Source of the DNA: Bombus terrestris | Taxonomy: Eukaryota > Arthropoda > Insecta > Hymenoptera > Apidae | Direction: 5' to 3' | NCBI RefSeq assembly: GCF_910591885.1 | Contig: NC_063276.1 | Span: 10,292,001 to 10,356,000, forward strand | Length of the DNA: 64,000 nucleotides | Shown: piece after piece, positions 46,111-58,329 of the stretch | Layout of the letters: each line of letters starts with the position of its first letter | How positions within the stretch are numbered: the first letter of the stretch is position 1 | Made by a program: the position numbers and the translations under genes | The notes under the pieces: generated by a model | Told to the model about the DNA's origin: nothing | Seen by the model: only the letters and a program-made list of their open reading frames with translations | Database searches by the model: none

Positions 46111-46119
46111 TTCGTTGGA

Positions 46120-46725
46120 AATTTTGTATAACTAACGTGGCAGAGCAGACGTCTTCATTTGGATTTCTAGAATTTTCTCCTAGTGCTTGTTTCCATGATT
46201 TTACAGAACAGTGGTGATAACTACGTTACAGATATTAATTAGACAGCTTATTTGTAATAAAATAACACCCACGATTTGTTCAATATTGTAGACCGGTAAA
46301 GTAATATTATTATTGTATTATATTACAGTGCATATACTCTTTAGTGCCATCTTTATTTACATTAATCTTTATTCTAATTTGATTAAATTAGAATAATTAT
46401 CATATTTTCAATATTAATTTTATTACAATTATAAATACCTCAAAGTCTTAATTATTCCTTAAACAAATATTTAATAATAACCAGAAAACGATAAAACAAA
46501 TATTAGATACATACAATACAGGAAACATTCGATAATTGCACAAAAATCGGGGCTCAAGTGTTACAATTATGGAGATATAGAAACGGTTCTATTCCTCAAA
46601 ACTGAGAACTTAAATATGCCGAACGTAGAAAAGGATAACGCGAGTGAAAGAGAGAGAAAGAGAGTCGAAGCGTTCAGCAAACATTGAAGGTTTTTATTTT
46701 TGATTTCTGATCAATAGAGACTTTA
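46120..46725. other. AT-rich DNA, nothing recognised
   Basis: No gene or element was identified. A short purine run (GAAAGAGAGAGAAAGAGAG) lies near 46647. Confidence 0.45.
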
Positions 46726-46734
46726 CCGAGATGT

Positions 46735-46885
46735 TTTATTATATTTTTCTGATTAAAATAGTACCAAACACGATATAATTTGGAGCATATTTGTTTACCT
46801 GATGAATGATAACTGATGAATGATAATGAAAATTATACCGTGTTTGAACTCATTTTAATCGGAAAAATTACACAAATACATCAAT
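46735..46885. repeat. Inverted repeat (hairpin) with small direct repeat in loop
   Basis: The left arm TTCTGATTAAAATAGTACCAAACACGATATAATTT (46747-46781) pairs with the right arm AAAATTATACCGTGTTTGAACTCATTTTAATCGGAA (46829-46864). The loop contains TGATGAATGATAA twice in tandem (46800-46826). Weaker complementarity extends outward for about 15 bp. Likely a short foldback element or MITE core. Confidence 0.75.
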
Positions 46886-46889
46886 AGAA

Positions 46890-49540
46890 GTTTAATTTAA
46901 ATAATGACACAAATAAAAATGTTTTATTTTTAAATTAGTATCTACATACGTATTTTTTTAGCAATACCTGACATTGAATCATGTTACACAACTCGATCGA
47001 GGCGGACCGGCAAGTTTCGCGGCGCATCAGGGTAACCTATCTCTGTGGTAGGGATAACAACTAAGCAAAAAAAGCAGATCTTTTTGTGCAATTATCGAAT
47101 GTTTCTGTATATGTATTCTTCTTATAATTTAAGTTTCTATACAAATTACACAAACGGAACTTCATTTAAAACCATCGCCAAAACCACTACTTTGTTACTT
47201 GTAAAAATTTGAAAATTTGTTAACACAATCTCTTTCCATTCACAATCCTCAATCTTCACACAAGTACCACCATATTATTTTTCCCTAATATTTAATTGAA
47301 TATCTTTTCTAAAAACAAAATTAGTGTTTTTGCGATAGATCAAAGACAGAAAAGAAAACATTAATTCTTGGCATTTAATCAAGCAAACAAAGCAAATAAA
47401 TTAAATAAACTGTTACAATCGGAAAATAAATTAAATACAAGTCAAACCAATTTTTATAATTCAAAAGGCGGTTACTACAAGTCCGTGACGTTTGCTGTTT
47501 CCACGGACAATGGATCTATGTTAGAAACGAAGTGGTAATTACTTTAAGCATCGCGTAAGTCAGATCCATTATCGTCCGCAGGAGATGCAGACAAATCAAG
47601 TTAGTCGACAAAGGGACACGGATAAGAATATAATCACGCTGTTGAAGGTCTCTGATCTTGTTTATTTCTACGTATATTTGCCACTCAGAAGGAAAATTCA
47701 ATTCTGAAGATCAAAACTTGTCTGACTGCTCAAATGATCACGAAATCTATTAGTATTCACCGTGACGAACTTCTATATGTTACGTTAAGCATTCTTGATT
47801 AGAGTTACTTGTAACAAGTTCTGTGACAAGCACAGAATCTGAGTTTAGTAGGTTAATTTAGAATTTGAAAGTACCACTGTTTCTTAGTAATTTCAGAAAT
47901 TTGTGTTATATATGTTTTATATAAATGTTGAATATAAAAGTAATTAAATAATTATTAAAACTGTAAACAAATTTTTTGAGTTGTAGTTCTTTGTTAAGTT
48001 TTTTGTGCGATATGAAAAAGTTTTTAATTCTCTGATGATGAGAAAATATTTGATATGCGAGAAATACATAGATCTATACATGGAGAGAGAAATATCAATA
48101 TTTAAAAATATTATTAATACAGTTATTATTAATATATTAATATATTATATTATTATTATATTCATTATAAAGTATGTATTTAGATACTATTCAAAGTACT
48201 ATAATTTGCATTACATTAACACTGTAAATTCACTATAATAATATCGTGGAAACTAAAGTTTCCAACTTCTGAGATCATCCAACAGTTACAACAATATGAA
48301 CATAAATTTCATTATACTCATTATATTTGAGAAATTTTCATTTCTAACTAATTTTGAAACGAATAATTTTCATTGCATGATTTGATGCAACCAATCTACG
48401 TATTTCCGTGAAACAGAAATATTTGTATGTATGTCTGAGTTAGAAAAGTTAAAATATATCAACGAAAATATTTTCCAACAAGAAAACAAGCAGGAAAGAC
48501 TGGCATATTGTGTAGACATTCTAATTCTGGCATTGATAGTAACCTAACATAAAAGATGTAAGTTTTAAAAAAGTGGCTTTTTAAAATTTACACAGAAATC
48601 TTCGTAAGTTATTTCAATGACATTATAAGGTTGACTTTTCGCGCGTATTCCCATGGAGCGTCACAAAACAAGTGAAGATAGTAGTACAAGTAATAGCTTT
48701 GTCCTCTGATGAAAGATGATTTACAGAAAAACAAACAGAAAAACATTCTCACCCGTTTAAAAAAGTTCCTATTTTCTTCTCCTATACACAACAAACAAAG
48801 TAGATAGGTAGATAATATACAAAATATTAGCAAACTGTATTCGTTCAAAACAGCATTTCCGATGAAAAGAAAACCGAACTTCGAACTTGAACATCCCCGT
48901 ACCTACTTGTATATTGGAAATTTTCAGTTCGCAATAACTTTCAAAATGAATAACTTTCAGCACATCACACATAAAGTTGATCTATTAGCCAATTTATTTA
49001 CCAAATTTTTGACAAAAATGTCAAATTTACAAATTATAAAAATCCGAGAAAGATAATAAAACAATGTAATCATCATAACAGTTTTCCCTAACGTTATTAC
49101 GATCCTTGAATTTTTATATTTCCCGTAAATAAAGCAAGTTTCTAATATTTTAGGAAAATAATTAATTAATTTATTTAATGTAAATATAATGATAAATCAT
49201 GTAGGATTTTTGCTCTTGTGACACATTAAACGTATATGTTCATATTAAAAACTATTTTCTAGGCCTGGTATCTTGTTTCTCAAGTGAGTAAATGATCTTT
49301 CTCTATTACGTATATCCAATTTATTAGGTGTAATTACCAGTTTCAGTTTTGCAATTTTCTTTGTATATTATATATATTATAACGTACATGTTCTTTGTGT
49401 TCCTATGTGTTTGTCATCCACTACCGCCTATCAGTCGTGGACTGGTACAGACTAAATTTTTTTATTTGCAAATTAAATCTGTTTACTGACAATTGCAATT
49501 AAATTAAGAGATATTCATTTAATCTTTCTTTTATCTTTTT
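46890..49540. other. Mostly AT-rich DNA, no gene recognised
   Basis: Contains a small GC-richer patch at 46990-47030 (CTCGATCGAGGCGGACCGG) and the hairpin at 47504-47579 (listed separately). The 77- to 79-codon frames at 48005 and 48609 are low-complexity and unsupported. Confidence 0.4.
47504..47579 (+). ncRNA. Candidate hairpin RNA (unproven)
   Basis: CGGACAATGGATCT (47504-47517) pairs with AGATCCATTATCGTCCG (47562-47578) with one 3-nt bulge. The 44-nt space between contains a second small palindrome (GTAATTAC at 47534-47541). Size and single-stem shape are compatible with a microRNA precursor, but the stem is only about 14 bp before the loop region and I recognise no known mature miRNA seed. 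It may equally be chance or a transposon remnant. Confidence 0.2.
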
Positions 49541-49549
49541 CTGTAGAAA

Positions 49550-49692
49550 AATGTCTGAAATTCCAAAGCAAAGAGAAGGAAAATGGACAGAGGCCGCTGA
49601 GGCTTTCAACGTTCCAAAAACCAACTATGTGAAGACGGCGTACGTATTGAATACACAAATCAAGAAAATATTAATTATTCTACTTGTAATAT
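49550..49692 (+). CDS. Candidate short exon or decayed HTH fragment
   Basis: TATCTTTTTCTGTAG is a good splice acceptor (ends at 49546), followed shortly by ATG 49551 and a 46-codon frame: SEIPKQREGKWTEAAEAFNV, then PKTNYVKTAYVLNTQ. It ends at a stop near 49692 with AATAAA-type signals just after (AAAATAAAACTCGAATAAAC). The AAxxFNVPKTxY stretch resembles the helix-turn-helix of psq/pogo DNA-binding domains. It could be a small real exon or a transposase relic. Codon use is more balanced than in flanking DNA. Too short to assign. Confidence 0.3.
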
Positions 49693-49699
49693 AATGTAA

Positions 49700-50255
49700 A
49701 AATAAAACTCGAATAAACATGTGTATTCTAACATCTAAATGTTCTTTTTTTAACGTTATTGACCATTTAGACTGAAAAGTTTATTAATTAAATATCTGTC
49801 GGTATTGGACGACAATTTTTCGTTTTCTACAAATTATAACATTTTTACTCTTGCAAATTACTATTTGTACTATAAACTAATTAAAAAAAGTTTGATTTTT
49901 AACACCTCTAGCTTAAGCTATAACAAAAAGACTTAGATTGGTTGATACTGTACGATTCGTCCCTACATTGATAATTCTTCCATATTTTGCTCAAATTTGA
50001 AATATTTTATAATATTAGAAGAATTTAATTGAATTGAAAATGATCGGAAGAACGCAACAGAGTTAAGAAAGTTCAAATCTCTTGTTCCGTATAATGCGGA
50101 AATTGACAACGTAAAGATTATGAACGAAAAGGATGATCCTTTAAAAGAGAACATTCAATAAAAAGAAAAGCAAATCGTAAACCTAAAGATCTCTATTTAA
50201 ACCACCATTTATTTGTAACATTTTGGACCAGAATCGTTAAACACTGGCAATCCAT
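49700..50255. other. AT-rich DNA, nothing recognised
   Basis: No gene or element is supported. The 63-codon minus frame at 49963-50154 lacks motifs. Confidence 0.4.
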
Positions 50256-50259
50256 TGGT

Positions 50260-50800
50260 AGATAAATAAACCATTTGATTCAAACTTGCCGTAATCGCAT
50301 AAATTTCGATACATGCGTCTTCGAATCCGCGTATCGGGAATTTATTTTCCCAGATTATCGTTCGTAATCATATTATTCATAGCCTATGCCGGTGTTTCAT
50401 TAAATAAACACTGATCTACAAGCAGAATGCTATTTAAGATTGAACCGTCGACCACGAAATAACAAGTTAATGCCGAAGTTTAAAGAGCGCAGCGACGTGT
50501 GCTAAAGAGGCGCTAACACCGCCACGACCAACTGCTCGTTTTATTATGACCTATGACTATTCGATTGGCTATTATTCACTTGAGAGGAATACTAACTCTC
50601 TTCTATGTATATACGGCACTTGAATCGAAACGATGCGACGCGACGTTGCGTTTTGACGCTTCGAAGACGACACCTCCGATCCTGGCTTGTCCCAGAGATT
50701 TATATTTTGATGCTGAGTGGATAATAGAATGGAAAATGGAAAATCGAAGAATAACCGAAGATAGTCTGTTTTGAAATATTTCGAGAATAAAATTACGTAA
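50260..50800. other. GC-richer island with overlapping frames
   Basis: CpG-containing stretch (GAAACGATGCGACGCGACGTTGCG at 50627-50650; GGCGCTAACACCGCCACGACC at 50511). Three overlapping frames of 72-86 codons on both strands (50553-50832) lack recognised domains. A host noncoding element is as likely as an exon. Confidence 0.35.
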
Positions 50801-50845
50801 TTTTGCAACTCTAAAGTGCATGCTGATGTCATTTAGTAACGCACC

Positions 50846-51787
50846 TAGAGTGGTTCATAAAAATATTCGAACGCTGTCGAAAACTTGTTATGTATCTATA
50901 CAGAGTATCCCACAGACACATTTAATAGATAATCTTTGCCAGTGTATTTTATAGGTAAACTTAAAAATAAAATGTCATATAGCAAAAAGTCGATAAATGC
51001 TTCATAGAAAGAAACAAGATACATAATGTTCATGATACGTGTTGATAGAAGATACACCTGTTTAATATTTCTATACCTAATTCTATCGAATTATACAACG
51101 ATGAATGTACACTATAAAGAAATAAGACATAATCGCTATGAAATTTGATATAAATCTTGCGTTGATAAAACCAAACGACACTTCAAAATGCACACATAAG
51201 TACAATATATATAGTTTCATGTTTTTATTATAACTTTTTAAGAAAATATTTATGGACTTTTTGTTATATATCATTTTAGTCTTATTTTTATTCATAGAAT
51301 ATACTGGCAAAGTTTATAGACTAAATTGCAGGACACCTTGAATATTATATAAAACTTTTGAAACTCTGTTAACACTATCACAAAATATGGCCATCATAAC
51401 TATATTGATAAAATTTAAAACGAATTTAAAAACATATATGAAAGTTATTTATTGGATATTATACATCTCACAGAGATCAGCAAAGTATTTGAACAGTCGA
51501 CTATTCACTATATTATTTACCATATATATTCACTACATATTAAACCACAGTATACAGTGAAATTATATTTAGAATTAATTGTATGTTTAAGACTGTTCCT
51601 GTTGCATACTACTTTACTAAGTGCATATTTGCATTTTCGGATTGATTTCAAATTTTACTATTCTAATCACGATACTCGTATCTCATTACAGTGCTAATAA
51701 AATTTCAAAAAGTTTCGAATAATGTACATAACATATTGATAAAAAGATCCTGTAGTAAGTATCCGAATACTTTCATGTATTACTGTA
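50846..51787. mobile_element. Tc1-like non-autonomous element, copy 3
   Basis: TAGAGTGGTTCATAAAAATATTCGAACG (50846 on) pairs with CCGAATACTTTCATGTATTACTGTA (51763-51787) as imperfect TIRs bordered by TA. The right half carries the family core: ATAAAACTTTTGAAACTCTGTTAAC (51347 on), CAGAGATCAGCAAAGTATTTGAACAGTCGACTATTCACTAT (51471-51511) and TCTCATTACAGTGCTAATAAAATTTCAAAAAG (51681 on). There is no transposase. Short + frames at 51452-51873 lie within it and are not genes. Confidence 0.68.
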
Positions 51788-51789
51788 TG

Positions 51790-52490
51790 TTTCCTAATAT
51801 AGCACAGTCACAACATTTATTGCGTGATATGTCGAATGCATTCATACTATTAATGTACAAAACGTTGGTGTAAGCGAATATGGATTAACCCGCCATCCTC
51901 AAATAGGCAATAGGTTTTATTAAGTTACACTATAACCTGAATATCCTAAAATTATTTATGTTTACATGCATACATATTGTCCTTCTATATCTAAGATCAT
52001 ATTATGTGAATGTATTTTTAAAATTTTAGATTCCAAACTTCTACAATGTGTATTTAATGACACATTTGTGGTTCTTCGGGTTTCGATGGTATTTCTAGTA
52101 GTACGTTGCTCTCTATTTCGTGAAACATTTCTGTTCACTTCTTCAGAGCAAACTTGAAACTGTCTAATTCAGTGTCCGGAACGTCTGGTCGGAATAGTTT
52201 CAGGTCTGCGTTCAAGAAGTGAACTGGTTTATTCGCGAAACGTCGGAACATAATGCAATGTACTATTAGAGATGCGATCGAAAATCGAAGAATGACAAAT
52301 ATTTTAAAAACTGCTTGTCATATAACGAATAAAAAAATTGTTGTGTTTTCACGATATCATTTACGATTCGCTTATATGTTTTATGCATGTCAGACATGTA
52401 GTAGTAAATTCTTTTCCTGAGTAGTAAGTATGATAAAGTAGGATACTGTTGAAATTATTTTAGTATAGTTTTATGGTACATAAATCATGC
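51790..52490. other. Unassigned DNA, nothing recognised
   Basis: GGATTAACCCGCCATCCTC at 51884 looks like a piggyBac-type start (TTAACCC), but no partner end is found. A 63-codon + frame at 51966-52157 has no motif. Confidence 0.35.
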
Positions 52491-52499
52491 ATGAATATG

Positions 52500-53210
52500 A
52501 AATTCGAGAATTTTTCAATTGAGGGTGCGATCTTAAATGGATAGTGGCAGAAGGTAACAAATCATAACATATGGGAGATAATTAAATATCTTTATATGTA
52601 TATAATTAAACATTTCTAATGTGAAGCCTGATAATATTAAAATTGAGAGTACGGAATTGAGCGAATGACCTTGTAAAATGAGAAGTTCTAATATATGGAG
52701 AACAATCGGAGGTAATTAGTTTTTAACTTTTCGAGAATAAGTTAAAAAATTTTTCGATATGAATCATAGGAATTTTTTATAGAGTTACATAATTGAAAGG
52801 ATGGCCATTGTAAGTGAAAAATTATAACATACAAGGAACAATTGGATATAACTCGTTTAAAAAAATGTTTCCGGAACTTCAGGAAATTAAAATTTCATGT
52901 GAAAAGTTTGGAAATTTCTTAATATAAAGTTGGAAATCTTAAAATTCAGGTTTTCTGAAATTGAACCGATGGTCATAGAAAATAATAATTTATCATGTAT
53001 GTCATTTTCAGATTTTTGGAGAACACAGAAAATTTAAATTGCGAAAATGCAAATATTCGGACATTTTAAATCGGAAATTTTCAGGATACTTGGAAATCTA
53101 GAATTTCGTTATCACTGAATTGGGGTTGTGATATTTTGAGGGAAAAGAGTTTGAAAACTACGAATTTGGAAATTTTAAATACCTAGGTTTCGCGACCTTT
53201 AAAGCCACAC
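52500..53210. repeat. Degenerate tandem-like repeat, unit about 125-170 bp
   Basis: Recurring ordered phrases occur: AATTGAGGGTGCGA (52517), AATTGAGAGTACGG (52642), AATTGAAAGGATGG (52790), AATTGAACCGATGG (52960) and AATTGGGGTTGTGA (53118). The first four are followed, where readable, by AAATCATAACATATGGGAGA, AGTTCTAATATATGGAGAAC and AAATTATAACATACAAGGAAC. Spacings drift from about 125 to 170 bp. The tract is purine-biased on the + strand. Confidence 0.6.
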
Positions 53211-53219
53211 ATTTTTCAA

Positions 53220-56200
53220 ATACGGATAATTTGAAATAACTGCATAATATCTTAGCATTAAGATAAGCGAAATAAAAAGTTGTATCGAAATTTAAGGTAA
53301 ATGCTAAGAAATATATCTATATATAACAACAAATCTCGGAAAGTAGAAAAACATGTTTCTTGGGAATTTAACAATCTACAAATTGAGTAGTAATAAAAAA
53401 TGTGAAAGTGGAAATTACATAGTCTACATATTCTTTAAATTAAGATACATTTCTAAAAATCTGAAACGTGACGGACCTTAAAGAATGCAATCTTTTAATA
53501 AACTGAGATCTGTTCAAAAAGCCTAGGTAACTTGGAAAAATAGTAAATATTCGATATAGTGATTTTCAATCGTATAATATAATCAAATTTTTTCTTTAAA
53601 TATATTTACACTCTTTATGCATACTTATAGAATGTTATTTCCAAAATATATGTTCTGTCAACTTTTTTATGGCTTCCATTAAAAGACATTAATTCAGATA
53701 TTAAAAGTTATTAAATCTTATTCACTACCTCTAATTTCAACTTAAAAATATATTTTGCATATAAAATACTGTGTACACTACAATTTACTATCAATATTAA
53801 CATTTATCGTTAATTTCTTTCCAGTATATATACATACAGAATACTATTTACAGAATACTATCAACTTATTCTTACTAGATAATTTTATTACTTGTCTTTA
53901 ATTTTTTCCCCATTTAAAAGCACATGACATATAACATCTTAATAATCATTCATCGTTATTCCTTTAAGACTGCAACATTGTATCGTAGAACGTTAATTTC
54001 CCAGAATTCAATAACATCATGCTTCGAACAAATTCCCAAAGTATACTAATACTTCCGTTAAATCACGCAACATCGCATGAACGCCGCTGCACGATATTAT
54101 TGAATAACATTTTCCTCGCAATAACGAACAGCGAAACATTAATTCTCTGTAACTTACTAACGAAAACATGTTTTCGATAATTCCCGAACGTTCTTCGCCA
54201 ACATTTCTGATAAAACAACTAAACGTTGACTAGCATTAAGTATGTATATAGTTAATTTAAAATCGCATAATCGCATGTGTTATACCCGGATACTGAACAC
54301 GTGCATTATTTCTTATCAGTTTTCTGTATTTCCAGAATGTTCGTTCGATACATTTGCTTTGTTACGATAACTTTCGCTCTGCTATTTAATTCAATTGTTC
54401 TCGAGAGCTGATTGTAGACAGAGTAAAGTTTTCAATGATATCTTTTATTTGTGAATATCATAATATATATCTGCTGCTTAAAAGTTTAGTATTGTATCCT
54501 CAGTGTATCAGAGAAACGAATTGGATTGTTTAATGACAAACGTATAAGTGACTATTCTTATATATATGTTCTTATATTTATAAATAGACAATTAAGTTTT
54601 ATATATTTTAAATTGGCATGTGTACATTATTAGAGTAAAATGTGTGGTTTACTGACAATATTATTAATTCTTTATTTTCATATTTAACCATTCGACTTTT
54701 AATATAATATTGTTAATTCTTTTGTACTTTGTACCTAATTTTATTCATCTTTTTATTCTTATTTATTTTGTTTTTTTCGAAACATAATTCACCTCAACTT
54801 ATTAAATTTTTTTATTTTAACATTTCACTATATTAGTAATCAGTATTCTCGAGAATTTTTAAACCTATTTTTCGAATTTCAATTTACTCTTGTCAAATAA
54901 GATATCTTCGAATAATATATAATAAATTTTAAATCGCCTTTTGTATATAAAATTTAACGCACTACAATTTACCAAGTTATCAAATTTTTTAAAATTTTTG
55001 ATGCTTTTTTCCGAAAATAAATTTCTTAAACTTTATCTCAAGATTCAAAAGCTTTAAACAAAATTAATACAAGATTTCTAATGATTTGTCCTAATTTATG
55101 TTATGCTACCTCGTCGTAATCGTAATTTCTACGAGATAATTTACATATGTCTATGTTGAGACAATGAACTCGCATAATCGTAGGTACGACATATGTCTTT
55201 CTCGTCTGAATATTATTTATCGAGGTTACGTTATCTTTTATACATTTTATTATTTTATTATTCTTGTATTTTTAATAACTCATAGAAACATCTATGTACA
55301 AAGTAAGATATGCAAAAATAAGGAAAAGATAGCAGTAATATTTTCATGGAATAAAAATGTATAAAGTTTCATTCTTAGAAACTAATATGCATATTTGTTT
55401 TTATGAGAAAATATTTTTAATCATTTAACGAATTGATTAACTTACTAAAGCTGTAGAATGGTTATTATCCACACACTATCCGATTTATCATCTGAGTACC
55501 TACGTAGTACCTGAAAATACACAATAAAAAATATTAGACCAAATATTATTATTCGATTGAGAAGTAGTTTAGCATTTTATATAATTATCGAAAAATTTCC
55601 ATCATTATATGACATATTCGATTTGAACAAATATTTATTATTTAATAAATATATGTGATATAGAATAAAAGAATTAAAAGATAACGTTAATTCGAATAAT
55701 TATCGAAATGAAGAATTAATTAACGCTAAGAATTCTAATGAAATACTATAAATATTATAATATTCTGTTTTCATTATGAAATATAATATGGAAGAAAACT
55801 ATTCATTCGTATATTCTTTTCATTATTGTTTATTATAACTAAAATAAAGTGGAAGATGATGTTCGGAAGAAGATGTTCGGTATTAAAATCTAGCCATCCT
55901 ATAAATCAATAAATTTAATATACTAGGGAAATATTTTTGGAACTATCAGATATTTTTGTGTTGTATTGATTATGTGTGAATCAAGGCTATTTATTCTTGT
56001 ACAATATTAAGTTTGGGAAAATTTTTTGAAATTCCCTGTGTGATTTTGCTAATTTTCGTGTTATTTTCCTGTAATTTCTTTACTTTTATACCTTATGTAC
56101 TGCTTTACGATTTTGTCGCATAGAACAACATGAGTATTATTGGAGATGTCAATAATAATAGTATATGATATATAATACAACAAATTTTCCAAATAAATCT

Positions 56201-57410
56201 ATATAATAACATACCGCTCACATTGGGAAAAGGTGAAAATGTTTCAAATACTGTGTTTTTAATGAAAAAAATAGCCCTTTAATTATAAATAAAACAACAC
56301 CAACAAAATCTCCGTGAAACACGTAGTCTTTGCTGATATTAGACAATTGAGGACGAATAATTGTTAATACATTTTTGTTAATTCCATGTTAATAATTCCA
56401 TGATCTTCATCTGCACCAAAAATATTACAAACTGTTATTAATACCTACAAAAGAAATCCACATGCCTAGAAGAAATTAACATAAGATATTAACATATTAG
56501 TGTAATGTATTGATATGTATAACCTTTTAGGTATTATTATACCTAATGTCTTTTCTGACATCGCATTTTCTTTTCTTTTATTTTTCCTTTATAAAAATAT
56601 AATAGATTATGTTATCTTTTTAAACGTATGTGACAATTTAATGAATACGAAATTTGATGCTGAAAGGAATACTATATCTAACGTCTTTGTTATAATTTAT
56701 CTAATTTAAAAAGTATATAGATGTATGTAGGTTTTCGTGGCTGACTGTATATTACATTGTATTTTCCCCGAGATGCTGCAATTTTTGTGTAAAATTTATC
56801 AATCAACACATAATTTAGAAATTATTCAAATACATAGATCAAATGATTTATCTTGTAACTCTTCGTTTCCTAATCCTGTTACGTTCATTCGATCATTTTC
56901 GTTCGGTTGCATTTTTGTAACATTAAAGAGTATCTCAAATTTGAGCAAAGTATGATAAAATTGCTGCTGGTACTGTGATGGCAATGATTTTACAATTCGA
57001 TTTCGTGAAATATCGCAATATCGCAAAATAAACGAAATTATTTTTTCTCTAATTAGAGATATAAGATACATACATCTTTCAACGTTGTTCGTGTCCATGA
57101 TCAGGATATCAATAAAACAAATACGTATCTATACTAGATAGTAAAAATTAACATCCTATAGGAAGACTACAGGAGTCCTTTTGTTTATGTTTAGTGAATT
57201 TGATGTCGTACTTTTCTCATACTATACATAGGACAGATGATTAGGATATGACTGATCAAGTTTTTTATGTTTGCTAACATATGAACTAACATAAAAATTG
57301 AAATATGAAAATTCGAAAATCACAGCAAAGTTAATGTCTTCCGTCTAAATTCAAATAAAAAACTATGCCCATTAGCAGCATCATGAAAGAAACTACCAAA
57401 ATTTTTAATG
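53220..57410. other. AT-rich DNA, nothing recognised
   Basis: About 4.2 kb without any supported gene or element. A small GC-richer patch lies at 54055-54215 (CATGAACGCCGCTGCACGAT). A 90-codon minus frame at 57098-56826 has unusually balanced residues (SLPSQYQQQFYHTLLKFEIL) but no known motif. Other frames are low-complexity. Confidence 0.4.
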
Positions 57411-57419
57411 TTTTTGTAT

Positions 57420-57680
57420 TGAAACTCCCGTTTCAATTCTATTTCACATTCATGTTTCCTTTTGTCTACCGAAATGCACCGTGCAGCTCTAACATCGAGA
57501 ATCGCTCTTCAATCATGGACGAGCCGGCACTGTGCTATTGTTAATTGCCTGTCTGGCATTCCCAGTACCTGACACACGGTGTTCAAATTAATTACCGGAA
57601 TCTATTACGCGTTCCGTCAGTCGGTACACCTTTCGTCATTGCTGTGCTTTCACTTTTGGTATTCGAGCAGCTGTTTCCAG
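57420..57680. other. GC-richer island, candidate regulatory DNA
   Basis: Block with CACCGTGCAGC, GACGAGCCGGCACTGTGC, CTGTCTGGCATTCCCAGTACC and TACGCGTTCCGTCAGTCGG, bounded by AT-rich DNA. CAGGTAATATG at 57678-57688 is donor-like. No long frame through the island is recognised. Host noncoding or exon-proximal function is inferred. Confidence 0.4.
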
Positions 57681-57999
57681 GTAATATGCGATACTTTTAG
57701 TAATCATCTGTATGTTTTGCTTGCTAAGAAATCCTTAATATTTTCAAGTATTATTTTCTAGAAATAAACCATTGTTATTACTCATCGTTGGAATGGGAAA
57801 AAGAAAAGAAATCATCCTTGTAAACTGTAATATGGAACTAAATGAACATAATAAGACTTTTCGTCCAATTCATTGAATATTTTACAAAAAGAGAACTACT
57901 CTAAAAAAAAATGTTGGCGTTCCTGAAAATTATTGAACTTCCTACCTAATATAAGATAACATGTTACATACTGATAATGTAAAACAACCACTAATAACC

Positions 58000-58320
58000 A
58001 TTAAATGCCGAAAATTTGAAATAGAAGAAACAAAGGACCACTGATGAGATAAACAAAAACATAAATATAATTTTTCGATTTTTATACATTTGTAGGAAAT
58101 TTAAAATTGCAAAAGTGCACAAACTGCACGTAACATGCAAAACTACATAAAATATCAAAAGTATAGAACTTATTATAATATTCAGTGAATGAAATACATT
58201 TCTACATTTCGTTTCTGTAATAAAAATACGAATTTGCATAAAAATCTGCAGTTTGTTGATAATACTATTACGAAAATATTCGAATACTTACGGATAATTT
58301 TTCTGAATATACTCTGTGTA
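58000..58320 (-). repeat. Dispersed repeat family X, copy 4
   Basis: GTAGGAAATTTAAAATTGCAAAAGTGC (58093 on), CATGCAAAACTACATAAAATATCAAAAGTATAG (58133-58165) and ACGAATTTGCATAAAAATCTGCAGTTTGTTGATAATACTATTA (58229-58271) match copy 2 in order and orientation. The 3' end, CGAAAATATTCGAATACTTACGG (58272 on), resembles a Tc1-type terminus, suggesting that family X may be a Tc1-like MITE. The 82-codon minus frame is within the repeat. Confidence 0.65.
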
Positions 58321-58329
58321 ATATATACG

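Noticed and set aside
50305..50325. TCTTCGAATCCGCG, reminiscent of a tRNA T-arm
   Set aside because: No cloverleaf can be built around it.
51884..51905. TTAACCCGCCATCC, a piggyBac-like start
   Set aside because: No matching inverted end with TTAA in the next kilobase on either side.
56826..57098. 90-codon minus frame with balanced composition
   Set aside because: No motif, and no splice or poly-A context; kept only as a remark in the region entry.
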